64,000 nt of DNA, taken from SSSZ01 sp035345935. Its GTDB lineage: Bacteria > Pseudomonadota > Gammaproteobacteria > Burkholderiales > Rhodocyclaceae. The stretch is taken from the NCBI GenBank assembly GCA_035345935.1, contig DAORDK010000001.1, positions 1-64,000 of the forward strand. The letters are read 5' to 3'. The notes below the pieces were generated by a model. It did no database searches. It had not been told where the DNA came from and saw only the letters and a program-made list of their open reading frames with translations. The translations under genes and the position numbers were made by a program. Of this stretch, positions 16,191 to 24,253 are shown piece by piece. Within the stretch, counting starts at the first letter, position 1; every line of letters starts with the position of its first letter.

Positions 16191-16574
16191 CTACTCTCCA
16201 TGCTTTTTCTTGTAGTCGGCCACAGCAGCCTTGATAGCATCTTCTGCCAGGATGGAACAGTGTATCTTCACCGGCGGCAATGCCAGTTCTTCCGCAATCT
16301 CGGTATTCTTGATCGAGAGTGCCTGATCGACGGTCTTGCCCTTGACCCATTCGGTCACCAGGGACGACGAGGCAATGGCGGAACCGCAGCCATAGGTCTT
16401 GAACTTGGCGTCCTCGATGACTCCTTCCTTGTTGACCTTGATCTGCAGCTTCATGACGTCGCCGCAGGCGGGAGCCCCGACCATGCCGGTGCCGACGCCC
16501 TCATCCTCTTTGCCGAAGGAACCCACATTGCGGGGGTTTTCGTAGTGGTCGATGACTTTGACGCTATAGCTCAT
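16191..16574 (-). CDS. iscU: Fe-S cluster scaffold IscU
   Basis: 127 residues. Cluster-ligand cysteines lie in PACGDVMKL, TYGCGSAIASSS and the HscA-recognition region LPPVKIHCSILAEDA; the assembly-site Asp is close by. IscU takes sulfur from IscS and iron to build 2Fe-2S and 4Fe-4S clusters. It follows iscS with a 16-bp gap and ends 1 bp before the iscA start. Confidence 0.98.
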   Translation of the reverse strand: MSYSVKVIDHYENPRNVGSFGKEDEGVGTGMVGAPACGDVMKLQIKVNKEGVIEDAKFKTYGCGSAIASSSLVTEWVKGKTVDQALSIKNTEIAEELALPPVKIHCSILAEDAIKAAVADYKKKHGE

Positions 16575-16590
16575 GGTGAACTCCTGCTGG

Positions 16591-17802
16591 TTAATGCGCC
16601 GCCCACTGGACGGAACTCAGATCGATGCCTTCTTGGACCATCTCCCAAAGGGGAGACAGTTCACGTAACTTCCCAATTTTCTTGTGTAATAAATTGATTG
16701 TAAAATCAATTTCACCTTCCGTCGTGAACCGACCGAGGGTGAATCGAATCGAGCTGTGGGCCAATTCGTCTTCGCGGCCCAGGGCCCGCAGAACATAAGA
16801 CGGTTCCAGGCTTGCCGAGGTACAAGCCGATCCGGACGAAACCGCAAGATCCTTGATCGCCATGATCATCGACTCGCCCTCGACGTACGCGAAGCTCATA
16901 TTGAGATTGTGCGGAACACGGCGCTCTAGATCGCCATTCACGAACACCGCGTCAATATCGGAAAGTCCCTTCAGAAGCCGGTCCCGAAGCGCACCGATGC
17001 GCTTGTTCTCCTGCGCCATCTCTTCCCTGGCCAGACGGAATGCCTCGCCCATACCGACGATCTGGTGGGTGGGCAAAGTGCCGGAGCGAAAACCGCGTTC
17101 ATGACCTCCGCCATGAATCTGAGGCTCCAGACGGATGCGGGGCTTGCGCCGGACGTACAGGGCGCCGATCCCTTTGGGCCCGTAGGTCTTGTGGGCAGAA
17201 AAGCTCATCAAATCAACCTTGAGCTTGGCGAGGTCGATGTTGACCTTGCCCGTCGCCTGAGCGGCATCCACATGGAAAACGACGCCTTTTTCGCGGCAAA
17301 TTTCGCCCAGTGCCTCGATCGGCTGGATGACGCCGATTTCGTTATTGACCAGCATTACCGAGGCCAGCACGGTATCCGGCCTCAAAGCGGCTTTGAAGGC
17401 ATCCAGATCGACCAGGCCGTTCTCCAGAACATCGAGGTAGGTCGCCTCAAAACCCTGACGCTCCATCTCGCGCACAGTATCGAGGACAGCTTTGTGCTCG
17501 GTCTTGACCGTAATGATGTGCTTGCCCTTGGTGGACGCATAGAAGCTGGCGGCACCCTTGATGGCCAGATTATTGGATTCCGTCGCACCCGAGGTCCACA
17601 CGATCTCCTTGGGATCAGCATTGACCAGAGCGGCCACCTGGGCACGTGCCTCTTCGACGGCCGCTTCCGCCTCCCAGCCAAAGCTGTGGGAGCGGGACGC
17701 CGGATTGCCGAATTTTTCGACCAGATAGGGAATCATCTTATCCGCAACCCGCGGATCGACCGGGGTAGTGGCCGAATAATCCAGATAAATAGGCAGTTTC
17801 AT
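16591..17802 (-). CDS. iscS: Cysteine desulfurase IscS
   Basis: 403 residues of class V PLP aminotransferase fold. It opens KLPIYLDYSATTPVDPRV; PLP contacts are TSGATESNNLAI and HVDAAQATGKV; the Schiff-base Lys is in MSFSAHKTYGPKGIGALY; the mobile-loop cysteine is in VSSGSACTSASLEPS. Length and SATTPVDPRV identify true IscS, the sulfur donor for IscU and for tRNA thiolation. Two consecutive ATGs (17805 and 17802) are possible starts. It is the second of two desulfurase genes in tandem. Confidence 0.97.
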   Translation of the reverse strand: MKLPIYLDYSATTPVDPRVADKMIPYLVEKFGNPASRSHSFGWEAEAAVEEARAQVAALVNADPKEIVWTSGATESNNLAIKGAASFYASTKGKHIITVKTEHKAVLDTVREMERQGFEATYLDVLENGLVDLDAFKAALRPDTVLASVMLVNNEIGVIQPIEALGEICREKGVVFHVDAAQATGKVNIDLAKLKVDLMSFSAHKTYGPKGIGALYVRRKPRIRLEPQIHGGGHERGFRSGTLPTHQIVGMGEAFRLAREEMAQENKRIGALRDRLLKGLSDIDAVFVNGDLERRVPHNLNMSFAYVEGESMIMAIKDLAVSSGSACTSASLEPSYVLRALGREDELAHSSIRFTLGRFTTEGEIDFTINLLHKKIGKLRELSPLWEMVQEGIDLSSVQWAAH

Positions 17803-17839
17803 CATGACTCTCGTAACGTCGGAAAATGCGAAGGCGATT

Positions 17840-18997
17840 TCATGCCGCCACCGCTGTCAATCCCCGCAGGCTTCCGACCGTAGCCCCCAGAGCAGATAGC
17901 AATCCATCGATTTCTTCGGCCGCATTGTTCCGCCCGAAGCTGACTCGCACGGCGCCGCGGGCAAGATCGGCCGAGACACCCATGGCCGCGAGTACATGGG
18001 AGGGTTCCGGATCTGCGCTGGAACACGCAGAACCACTCGCCACGGCGTACCCGGCCCGATCCAGCTTGCCGACCAAGGTTTCCCCATCGATTCCGGAAAA
18101 GGCGAAGAAACTCGTGTTGGGGAGTCGCTCACTGGCAGTGCCAAAGACAGTCGCTCCCAGATGCGCCAACCCCCGTTCGAGCCTTTCGCGCAATTCGGAA
18201 AGGCGGACGGCTTCGCTTGCAATACGAGCAACCGCGCGTTCACACGCCAGCCCAAGACCCACAATCGCGGCGACGTTTTCGGTTCCCGAACGCAAGTCGC
18301 GCTCTTGGCCACCCCCGGCAACCAGGGGTTGCAATTCTACACGCTTGTCGAGTACCAGGGCGGCGGCGCCCTTGGGGCCACCGATCTTGTGTCCCGATAC
18401 CGTCATCCCATGCACTCCCGCCCGATTCAGGGTACGAAAGTCTAGGGGTAGCTTGCCCAATGCCTGGACGCCGTCGGTATGGAACCAAGCCGATGTCGAC
18501 TGGGCTTCCGCCGCAAGAGCAGCGATGTCCTGGACGACTCCGGTTTCATTGTTGGCCACCATGACCGAAATTAACGTCGGGCGAGCCAGCAGGCATTCCT
18601 TCCAGGCCGTCGAGCGGAATTGTCCGTCGGGCTCCACAGCAATTTCCTGCAATCGCCAGCCCTGGCCGGACAACTGGGCGGCAGCACGGCGCACAGAGGG
18701 ATGTTCGCACGCGCCAATCGCGATGACGCCAGGCCGGCGGGACGCTGCGGCACCCTTCAGGAAGAGATTGTTCGCTTCGCTCCCACCACTGGTAAAGACG
18801 ATTTCCGTGGGATGGGCGCCCACTGCCACCGCCACCCGCTGACGGGCATCGTCCACGGCGCGCCGTGCTTCCCGCCCGTACTCGTGGCGGCTTGACGGAT
18901 TGCCCCATCGCTCGCCCAACCAGGGAAGCATCGCCTCCAAGACCGCCGGATCGACCGGAGTGGTGGCGTTATGGTCGAGATAAATGGGACGAAACAT
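17840..18997 (-). CDS. Second cysteine desulfurase (NifS/IscS-like) upstream of iscS
   Basis: 385 residues, class V PLP family, clearly divergent from the adjacent IscS. Motifs are MFRPIYLDHNATTPVDPAV, TSGGSEANNLFLKG, HTDGVQALGKL, the Lys in TVSGHKIGGPKGAAALV, and the active cysteine in VASGSACSSADPEPSHVL. All catalytic residues are present, so it should desulfurate cysteine; its acceptor is unknown. It sits between iscR and iscS. ATG at 18997 is chosen; a TTG at 19006 overlaps the iscR stop as TTGA and would be translationally coupled. Confidence 0.93.
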   Translation of the reverse strand: MFRPIYLDHNATTPVDPAVLEAMLPWLGERWGNPSSRHEYGREARRAVDDARQRVAVAVGAHPTEIVFTSGGSEANNLFLKGAAASRRPGVIAIGACEHPSVRRAAAQLSGQGWRLQEIAVEPDGQFRSTAWKECLLARPTLISVMVANNETGVVQDIAALAAEAQSTSAWFHTDGVQALGKLPLDFRTLNRAGVHGMTVSGHKIGGPKGAAALVLDKRVELQPLVAGGGQERDLRSGTENVAAIVGLGLACERAVARIASEAVRLSELRERLERGLAHLGATVFGTASERLPNTSFFAFSGIDGETLVGKLDRAGYAVASGSACSSADPEPSHVLAAMGVSADLARGAVRVSFGRNNAAEEIDGLLSALGATVGSLRGLTAVAA

Positions 18998-19002
18998 GGC
19001 GC

Positions 19003-19509
19003 TCAAGCAATAACCGATACTCTTTCCCTGGGACCGCGTCCCCGGGAAGTCGTGCCCTCGCCACGCTGATCGGAAAGGATTGCGTGCTCCCCAACCTGCG
19101 CCTTGTCCTTCTGGCGCTTGACCAGATCCGCGAGGGAGACCGAAGCCAGGTAGTCATACATCTTCGCATTCAGCGTCGCCCAAAGTTCATGGGTCATGCA
19201 GCGGTGCTCATCCTGACAATTCTCGCGGCCACCGCACTGGGTCGCGTCAAGGGGCTCATCCACCGCGCGAATGATATCGGCCACCGAGACCTCGGTCAGC
19301 GGTCGTGCGATGCAGTAGCCTCCTCCCGGTCCGCGCACGCTTTCGACGAGGCGATGCCGCCTAAGCTTGCCGAACAACTGCTCGAGGTAGGACAGGGAAA
19401 TTCGCTGACGCTCACTGACGCCCGCCAGCGCCACGGGACCTTCCTCGCCGCGCAGGGCGAGGTCCATCATGGCCGTAACGGCAAAACGCCCTTTGGTGGT
19501 CAGTCGCAT
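19003..19509 (-). CDS. iscR: Rrf2 family Fe-S regulator IscR
   Basis: 168 residues with an N-terminal winged helix (MRLTTKGRFAVTAMMDLAL, LSYLEQLFGKLR, VRGPGGGY) and the cluster-binding cysteines Cys92, Cys98 and Cys104 with His107 in QCGGRENCQDEHRCMTH, identical in spacing to E. coli IscR. With a 2Fe-2S cluster it represses isc; the apo-form regulates other targets. The C-terminal tail after about 140 is variable. It is downstream of cysE by 58 bp and may be made from both the cysE promoter and its own. Confidence 0.97.
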   Translation of the reverse strand: MRLTTKGRFAVTAMMDLALRGEEGPVALAGVSERQRISLSYLEQLFGKLRRHRLVESVRGPGGGYCIARPLTEVSVADIIRAVDEPLDATQCGGRENCQDEHRCMTHELWATLNAKMYDYLASVSLADLVKRQKDKAQVGEHAILSDQRGEGTTSRGRGPRERVSVIA

Positions 19510-19545
19510 CAGTATTCTCCAGGAAATAACCTACTAACGTTGTCA

Positions 19546-19575
19546 ACAATAGCGGTGGGCGGCCCTATTAGTCAA
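19546..19575 (-). promoter_or_regulatory. Possible internal promoter of iscR
   Basis: On the minus strand TTGACT (19570-19575) and TATTGT (19546-19551) are 18 bp apart, just upstream of iscR; the TTGACT includes the end of cysE. ATTGTTGAC occurs twice as a direct repeat in this stretch (19542-19550 and 19571-19579), resembling a degenerate half of an IscR type 1 site. Weaker than the cysE promoter. Confidence 0.4.
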
Positions 19576-20326
19576 CAATTTTACTCAGGTATTTTGGATC
19601 GAAGCGATCTGCCGCCTGGACTTGCTCGTCGCATTTCACTCCCGCCGCTTCCAGCTCCTTGAGCAGCATCTCGAGGCGACGATCAGTCTCAGCAGCATGA
19701 TCCAAGAGCCCATGGATGGCTTGTGCCAGCGGGTCGTCTTGATCGCGGCCGACGGCGTATGCGGAGAATCCCATCTTCTCCGCTTGGGCGGCCCTTTGCT
19801 GGGCCACCTCCGAGTGATCTACCAGCCGCGCCGGATTCCCCACCGCCGTCGCTCCCGCCGGCACATCCTTGGTCACGACCGCGTTGGAGCCGACTTTCGC
19901 TCCAGCCCCCACGACGATCGGCCCCAGCACCTTAGCCCCTGCTCCGACCACGACCCCGTTTTCCAACGTCGGGTGCCGCCGGCCCTTGTTCCAGGACGTC
20001 CCGCCCAGAGTCACGCCATGGTAGAGGGTGACGTCGTCTCCAATGGATGCCGTCTCGCCGATCACCACGCCCATGCCGTGATCGATGAAGAATCGCCGAC
20101 CTATGGTCGCCCCCGGATGAATTTCGATTCCCGTGAAGAACCTGGAAAAATGGGCGACAAAGCGTGCCAACCAACGCAAGCGCCGCCGCCAGAGCCCATG
20201 CGCCATGCGGTGAAAGATCAGGGCATGGATGCCCGGGTAACAGGTCAGCACTTCCCAAAACGAGCGCGCTGCGGGGTCGCGGTCGAAAACCGAGCGGATA
20301 TCTTCGCGCAATGAACCCAGGAACAT
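19568..20326 (-). CDS. cysE: Serine O-acetyltransferase
   Basis: 252 residues. An N-terminal helical domain (MFLGSLREDIRSVFDRDPAA) precedes a left-handed beta-helix of hexapeptide repeats: IHPGATIGRRFFIDHGMGVVIGE, VTLYHGVTLGGTSW, NGVVVGAGAKVLGPIVVG and VPAGATAVGNPAR. It makes O-acetylserine, the carbon precursor of cysteine. It heads the ISC unit, so synthesis of cysteine (the IscS substrate) and its desulfuration appear co-regulated. The arrangement resembles the cysE-like gene next to isc in Azotobacter. Its promoter carries an IscR box. Confidence 0.95.
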   Translation of the reverse strand: MFLGSLREDIRSVFDRDPAARSFWEVLTCYPGIHALIFHRMAHGLWRRRLRWLARFVAHFSRFFTGIEIHPGATIGRRFFIDHGMGVVIGETASIGDDVTLYHGVTLGGTSWNKGRRHPTLENGVVVGAGAKVLGPIVVGAGAKVGSNAVVTKDVPAGATAVGNPARLVDHSEVAQQRAAQAEKMGFSAYAVGRDQDDPLAQAIHGLLDHAAETDRRLEMLLKELEAAGVKCDEQVQAADRFDPKYLSKIVD

Positions 20327-20360
20327 GACCCCACGATCTCCCTTCTGATAACGAGGAAAA

Positions 20361-20393
20361 ATTGTAGAATACTCGACTGAATTTGTCAGTTAT
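20361..20393 (-). promoter_or_regulatory. cysE-isc promoter overlapped by a near-consensus type 1 IscR box
   Basis: On the minus strand CTGACA (20384-20389) and TACAAT (20361-20366) are separated by exactly 17 bp, a strong sigma-70-type promoter. The 25-bp segment 20369-20393 begins ATAACTGAC and ends CAGTCGAGTAT. Against the E. coli type 1 IscR consensus (recalled as ATASYYGACTR-www-YAGTCRRSTAT) it matches 23 of 25 positions. It covers the -35 and most of the spacer, so bound holo-IscR should block polymerase. The predicted transcript starts about 27 nt before the cysE ATG. Confidence 0.8.
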
Positions 20394-20524
20394 TTCCCGG
20401 CGAGCCGCTCGCCTCATCCTTGAGATCCAGGGAGCCCGGGCTGCGGGTGACAGCCCGGTCTGGATGGATCAGAATCCGTCCTTGGCGCGGAGGCGCCTCC
20501 ACCCAGTCCCACACAGGAAAAGCC

Positions 20525-21400
20525 ATGTCCACTCCGTCCGCCGATGACGACAAGGTCGGTGACGCCCTCAACGCCCAGCGCTTCCAGATGCTGGAAGACA
20601 TCGCCAAGGAGTTGGCGGGCGAAATTGTGTTTCCCACTTACTTCGACGCCGCCTTGCGCCTACGCAAGGCGCTGCAGGATACGGACCAACCTCTAGCCAG
20701 GATCGTCGCGGCGATTTCGCTGGAACCGCTGATTGCGGCGAAGCTGATGAAGCTGGCCAATTCCGCACTCTACGGCGGGAGCTCGGCGGCGGTACGCGAT
20801 CTCGGTTCGGCAATCCAGCGCCTGGGCTTGGAAACGGTGCGCACCACTGCCCTGGCCATCGCCATGGGTCAGATGTTGCGGTCCAAGGAAATGGCCCCGT
20901 TCTCAGATTTGACTCGCCAACTCTGGGACCATACGCTGAAAACGGCCGTCGCCGCGCGCCTCCTGGCCAAATCGCACACCCGGCTCAATCCGGACGAGGC
21001 ATTGTTGGCGGGATTGGTCCATGACCTCGGAGCCTTCTACATGCTTTACCGGGCGGCCCAGTATGCCGAATTGCGGGCGCGGCCGGAAACGGTCAAATAC
21101 CTGATCGTCCAGTGGCATGAGGGGATCGGGGTCAGCTTGCTCAACGCCCTGGGATTGCCCGAAGAGATCGTCGCAGCAACGATAGATCACGACCAGCCGC
21201 GGCCGGCGCTCTCCACGGTCCGATCTCTGACCGACGTAGTCTATGTGGCCAATATCCTGGCGGGAGCGCACTTCGAATGGCTATTCCAGGATGTAGACCC
21301 TGACGCAGGGGAACCCGGGGTCATCCGTCGCACATTCGCTTCGCTCCTGGCATCCATCGATTCCGAGACCGAGGCCATGCGAGCAGCACTGACTGGTTGA
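20525..21400 (+). CDS. HDOD domain protein
   Basis: 291 residues. The HDOD domain covers about 20-220: FPTYFDAALRLRKAL, ISLEPLIAAKLMKLANSALYGG, IQRLGLETVRTTALAIAMGQ, LWDHTLKTAVAARLLAK and the HD-like GLVHDLGAFYMLYRAA. HDOD proteins lack a full HD-GYP catalytic set and usually act as scaffolds in signalling or chemotaxis regulation. It is divergent from cysE and alone. The ATG at 20525 follows an AGGAAAA ribosome site. Confidence 0.88.
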   Translation: MSTPSADDDKVGDALNAQRFQMLEDIAKELAGEIVFPTYFDAALRLRKALQDTDQPLARIVAAISLEPLIAAKLMKLANSALYGGSSAAVRDLGSAIQRLGLETVRTTALAIAMGQMLRSKEMAPFSDLTRQLWDHTLKTAVAARLLAKSHTRLNPDEALLAGLVHDLGAFYMLYRAAQYAELRARPETVKYLIVQWHEGIGVSLLNALGLPEEIVAATIDHDQPRPALSTVRSLTDVVYVANILAGAHFEWLFQDVDPDAGEPGVIRRTFASLLASIDSETEAMRAALTG

Positions 21401-21431
21401 GAACTGAAGCTCGGCGCCCTGCCGGGCTCGA

Positions 21432-22184
21432 TCAACGCCCGTGCCCAGTCTTTTGCTGGGTTGCCGCCAGGATGCCGCGGAGGATGTTGATTTCGTCTCG
21501 TTCCAGCGCCGCACGGCCGAAGAGCCGTCTCAGTTTAGGCAGCAAGCGCCCGGGTTGGGCGGGGTTGTAGAATCCGCTCGCTGTCATCACGGCTTCCAGA
21601 TGGCTGTAGAAACCTTCGACCTCCTCAAGGGTCGCCGGAGCGGAGACCGACGGCGTCGCCCCCAGCGCTTCCGGCGGACGTCCTTCCCAGGCGGCCATGC
21701 GCAATTCGTAAGCCATGACTTGGACCGCCGCCCCCAGATTGAGGGAAGAAAACGCTGGATCAGCGGGAATGGTCACCGCCACCTGGCAACAAAGCAGTTC
21801 ATCGTTCGTGAGCCCATTGGTTTCATTGCCGAAAACCAGCGCAACTTCTCCTTCAGCGGCCGCTGCCATGAGCCCCGCCACAGCTGGCCGCACACCTAGA
21901 GGCGTCGGCCCGAGATCCCGTCCGCGGGCGGTAAGCGCCACAGCCTTCAGGGTACCCGCCAGCGCCTCAGGGAGACTGGAACAGACCGACGCTTGACTGA
22001 GGATATCCACCGCGCCCGCTGCGCGGGCATCCGCTTCAGGATGCGGAAACGTCCGTGGCGCGACCAGCCGCAAGCGGGAGAGTCCCATGGTCTTCATCGC
22101 TCGAGCTGCCGCGCCGATATTGCCCGGATGGCTGGGACGGCAGAGTACAACCACGATTCGGGCCAGCAGATCGTCTGCTTTCAT
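21432..22184 (-). CDS. trmJ: tRNA (cytidine/uridine-2'-O-)-methyltransferase TrmJ
   Basis: 250 residues of the SPOUT (TrmH) superfamily. IVVVLCRPSHPGNIGAAARAMKTMG opens the fold; the knot region shows LVFGNETNGLTNDEL and FSSLNLGAAVQVMAYELR. The C-terminal extension (about 165-250, ending in helices with RLLPKLRRLFGRAALERDEINILRGIL) is typical of TrmJ and supports the dimer. It probably methylates position 32 of certain tRNAs. It is divergent from suhB, as in many proteobacteria. Confidence 0.93.
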   Translation of the reverse strand: MKADDLLARIVVVLCRPSHPGNIGAAARAMKTMGLSRLRLVAPRTFPHPEADARAAGAVDILSQASVCSSLPEALAGTLKAVALTARGRDLGPTPLGVRPAVAGLMAAAAEGEVALVFGNETNGLTNDELLCCQVAVTIPADPAFSSLNLGAAVQVMAYELRMAAWEGRPPEALGATPSVSAPATLEEVEGFYSHLEAVMTASGFYNPAQPGRLLPKLRRLFGRAALERDEINILRGILAATQQKTGHGR

Positions 22185-22265
22185 AGTACAATTAGCGGGT
22201 TAAAACAATACGGCATCGGCTCAAGCGGATAGTTGCTGCGGCGCGGTCGCCAGTTCTTTGCCAAT

Positions 22266-23078
22266 ATGCATCCCGCCCTCAACATCGCCGTCAAGGCGGC
22301 GCGCCGCGCCGGCCAGCTCATCAATCGTGCCTCCAACGATCTCGATCTCCTGAAGGTTGCGACAAAGCAGCCCAACGACTTTGTCACCGAGGTAGACCGG
22401 GCCGCCGAAGCGGCCATCGTAGAAGTACTCCGGGAAGCTTATCCCGGATACGGGATTCTAGCAGAGGAGTCCGGCACCATCGCCGGCAAGGGCGCCAAGG
22501 ATGCCGAGTTCCAGTGGATCATCGACCCCCTCGACGGCACCACCAATTTCATCCATGGGCTACCCCAGTATGCGGTGTCGATTGCGTTGGCGAGAGCCGG
22601 TACGGTCGAGCACGCGGTGGTCTTCGATCCGAATCGCAATGAGCTGTTTACCGCCAGCAAAGGCGCGGGTGCCTTCCTGAACGATCGGCGCATTCGGGTC
22701 TCGAAACGGACCAAGCTTCAGGAGGCGCTCATCGGCACCGGGTTTCCCTATCGCATGTTTGACAACGTCGAGACCTATTTGGCGATCTTCAAGGAGCTTA
22801 CCCAGAAAACCGCCGGGCTGAGGCGACCGGGGGCCGCCTCTCTCGATCTCTGCTATGTCGCCTGCGGCCGCTACGATGGATTCTGGGAATTCGGGCTTTC
22901 GCCCTGGGACATGGCCGCGGGCGCCTTGGTAATCGCCGAGGCCGGCGGACTTGTGAGCGATCTCAACGGTGATCCGGAATACCTTCGCACCGGCAATATC
23001 GTTGCCGGTACTCCCAAGGTGTTTGCGCCACTGTTGCAGCTGATCTCAAATCACAAGACCCCCCGCTTACAGGCCTGA
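22266..23078 (+). CDS. suhB: Inositol-1-monophosphatase
   Basis: 270 residues. MHPALNIAVKAARRAGQLINRAS opens the protein; Mg-binding motifs are AEESG, IDPLDGTTNFIHG and WDMAAGALVIAEAGG. This matches SuhB in length (267) and in position divergent to trmJ. Besides hydrolysing inositol phosphate, SuhB in enterics takes part in rRNA antitermination; whether that holds here is not readable. The start at 22266 is chosen over an upstream frame. Confidence 0.95.
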   Translation: MHPALNIAVKAARRAGQLINRASNDLDLLKVATKQPNDFVTEVDRAAEAAIVEVLREAYPGYGILAEESGTIAGKGAKDAEFQWIIDPLDGTTNFIHGLPQYAVSIALARAGTVEHAVVFDPNRNELFTASKGAGAFLNDRRIRVSKRTKLQEALIGTGFPYRMFDNVETYLAIFKELTQKTAGLRRPGAASLDLCYVACGRYDGFWEFGLSPWDMAAGALVIAEAGGLVSDLNGDPEYLRTGNIVAGTPKVFAPLLQLISNHKTPRLQA

Positions 23079-23117
23079 ACGAAGGTCAGAGACGACTCGA
23101 CTACGACCCTTTCCCCG

Positions 23118-24206
23118 ATGAGCGCCACCGCAAACCGCCTTCCCCTGATCGACGCTCTCAAGGCCCTGGCCTCCCAGGTCATCGTCCTGCATCATTTTGC
23201 GGCTTACGGCCCCCTCTCGCTGGCCTTCGAAGATCTCGCCCCGACGCTCCAAGGCTGGCTTTACGATTACGGCCGCATCGCAGTCCAGGTCTTCCTCGTG
23301 GTCGCAGGCTTTCTTGCCGCCCGCAGCCTCGCTCCCCGCGGTCGCGCAGCCTTCAAAGAACCCCACCGGATCATCCTGAAGCGCTATCTGAGACTCGTTC
23401 CACCCTTCGCAGCGGCGCTCGCCCTGGCCATCCTCTGTTCAACCATCGCCCGCGCCTGGATGGACGACGAGGCCATTCCCGATCCCGCCACCCTCCGCCA
23501 ATACCTGGTCCATATCGCTTTGGCTCACGGAATCGCGGGAACCTCGGCCCTATCCGCCGGTGTCTGGTACGTGGCCATCGATTTCCAGCTGTTCGCCCTC
23601 TTCACACTTCTCATCTGGTTGGGCGGCAGACTGGGCGGCAAGCGGGTCAATGCCGCGCCGTTCCTCGTGGCCACGCTGGCAGCGGCATCCTTGTTCTATT
23701 TCAATCGGGACTCGACCTGGGACGATTGGGGCATTTATTTCTTCGGCTCCTATGCCTTGGGAGCCGCCGCGCTGTGGGCCTCCGACCGCGACCGGTCGAC
23801 GAGCTGGCTGGGCGCTCTTTGGGCGGTCGGCGTCTTTGCGCTCGTCGTAGACTTCCGCCTGCGGATCGCAGTCGCGCTAGGCGTGGCTCTCACCTTGGGA
23901 ATCGTCCGTCGGGTCGGTCTCTTCCACCACTGGCCCGAGTTTCGCCCGGTTGAATTCCTGGGTCGTATTTCTTTTTCGATCTTTCTGATCCACTTTCCCG
24001 TCTATCTTCTGGTCAATGCCCTGTTCGAGCGCTATGGCGACGGCAGTGCTTCCCAAGCGGCATTCACGCTGATTGCGGCCTGGCTTACCAGCATCGCTGC
24101 CGGCTATACCTTCTTTCGCCAGGTCGAATCCCGCCCCGCCCGCTACTGGCCACAACAAGCCGCAGCAGTGGCTGCTGTCCTCCTGGGACGCCTCGGTTTC
24201 CGCTAG
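23118..24206 (+). CDS. Acyltransferase 3 family membrane protein
   Basis: 362 residues, about ten predicted membrane helices. The opening LPLIDALKALASQVIVLHHFAAYGPLS has the catalytic-type His of the acyltransferase 3 (OafA/NodX) family; later helices include VQVFLVVAGFLAARSLAPRG and FLGRISFSIFLIHFPVYLLVN, the latter a family hallmark. Such enzymes O-acylate sugars of lipopolysaccharide, capsules or antibiotics. No polysaccharide genes adjoin it, so its substrate is unknown. It is convergent with putA and 39 bp after suhB. Confidence 0.88.
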   Translation: MSATANRLPLIDALKALASQVIVLHHFAAYGPLSLAFEDLAPTLQGWLYDYGRIAVQVFLVVAGFLAARSLAPRGRAAFKEPHRIILKRYLRLVPPFAAALALAILCSTIARAWMDDEAIPDPATLRQYLVHIALAHGIAGTSALSAGVWYVAIDFQLFALFTLLIWLGGRLGGKRVNAAPFLVATLAAASLFYFNRDSTWDDWGIYFFGSYALGAAALWASDRDRSTSWLGALWAVGVFALVVDFRLRIAVALGVALTLGIVRRVGLFHHWPEFRPVEFLGRISFSIFLIHFPVYLLVNALFERYGDGSASQAAFTLIAAWLTSIAAGYTFFRQVESRPARYWPQQAAAVAAVLLGRLGFR

Positions 24207-24253
24207 TCGACATCCGCGGTGCCTGGAACGGCAACCCCGGCCGGGCTGGTGTC

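Noticed and set aside
24207..24253. CCCGGCCGGG palindrome between the convergent acyltransferase and putA genes
   Set aside because: A short self-complementary GC run without a T-tract; expected by chance in high-GC DNA.
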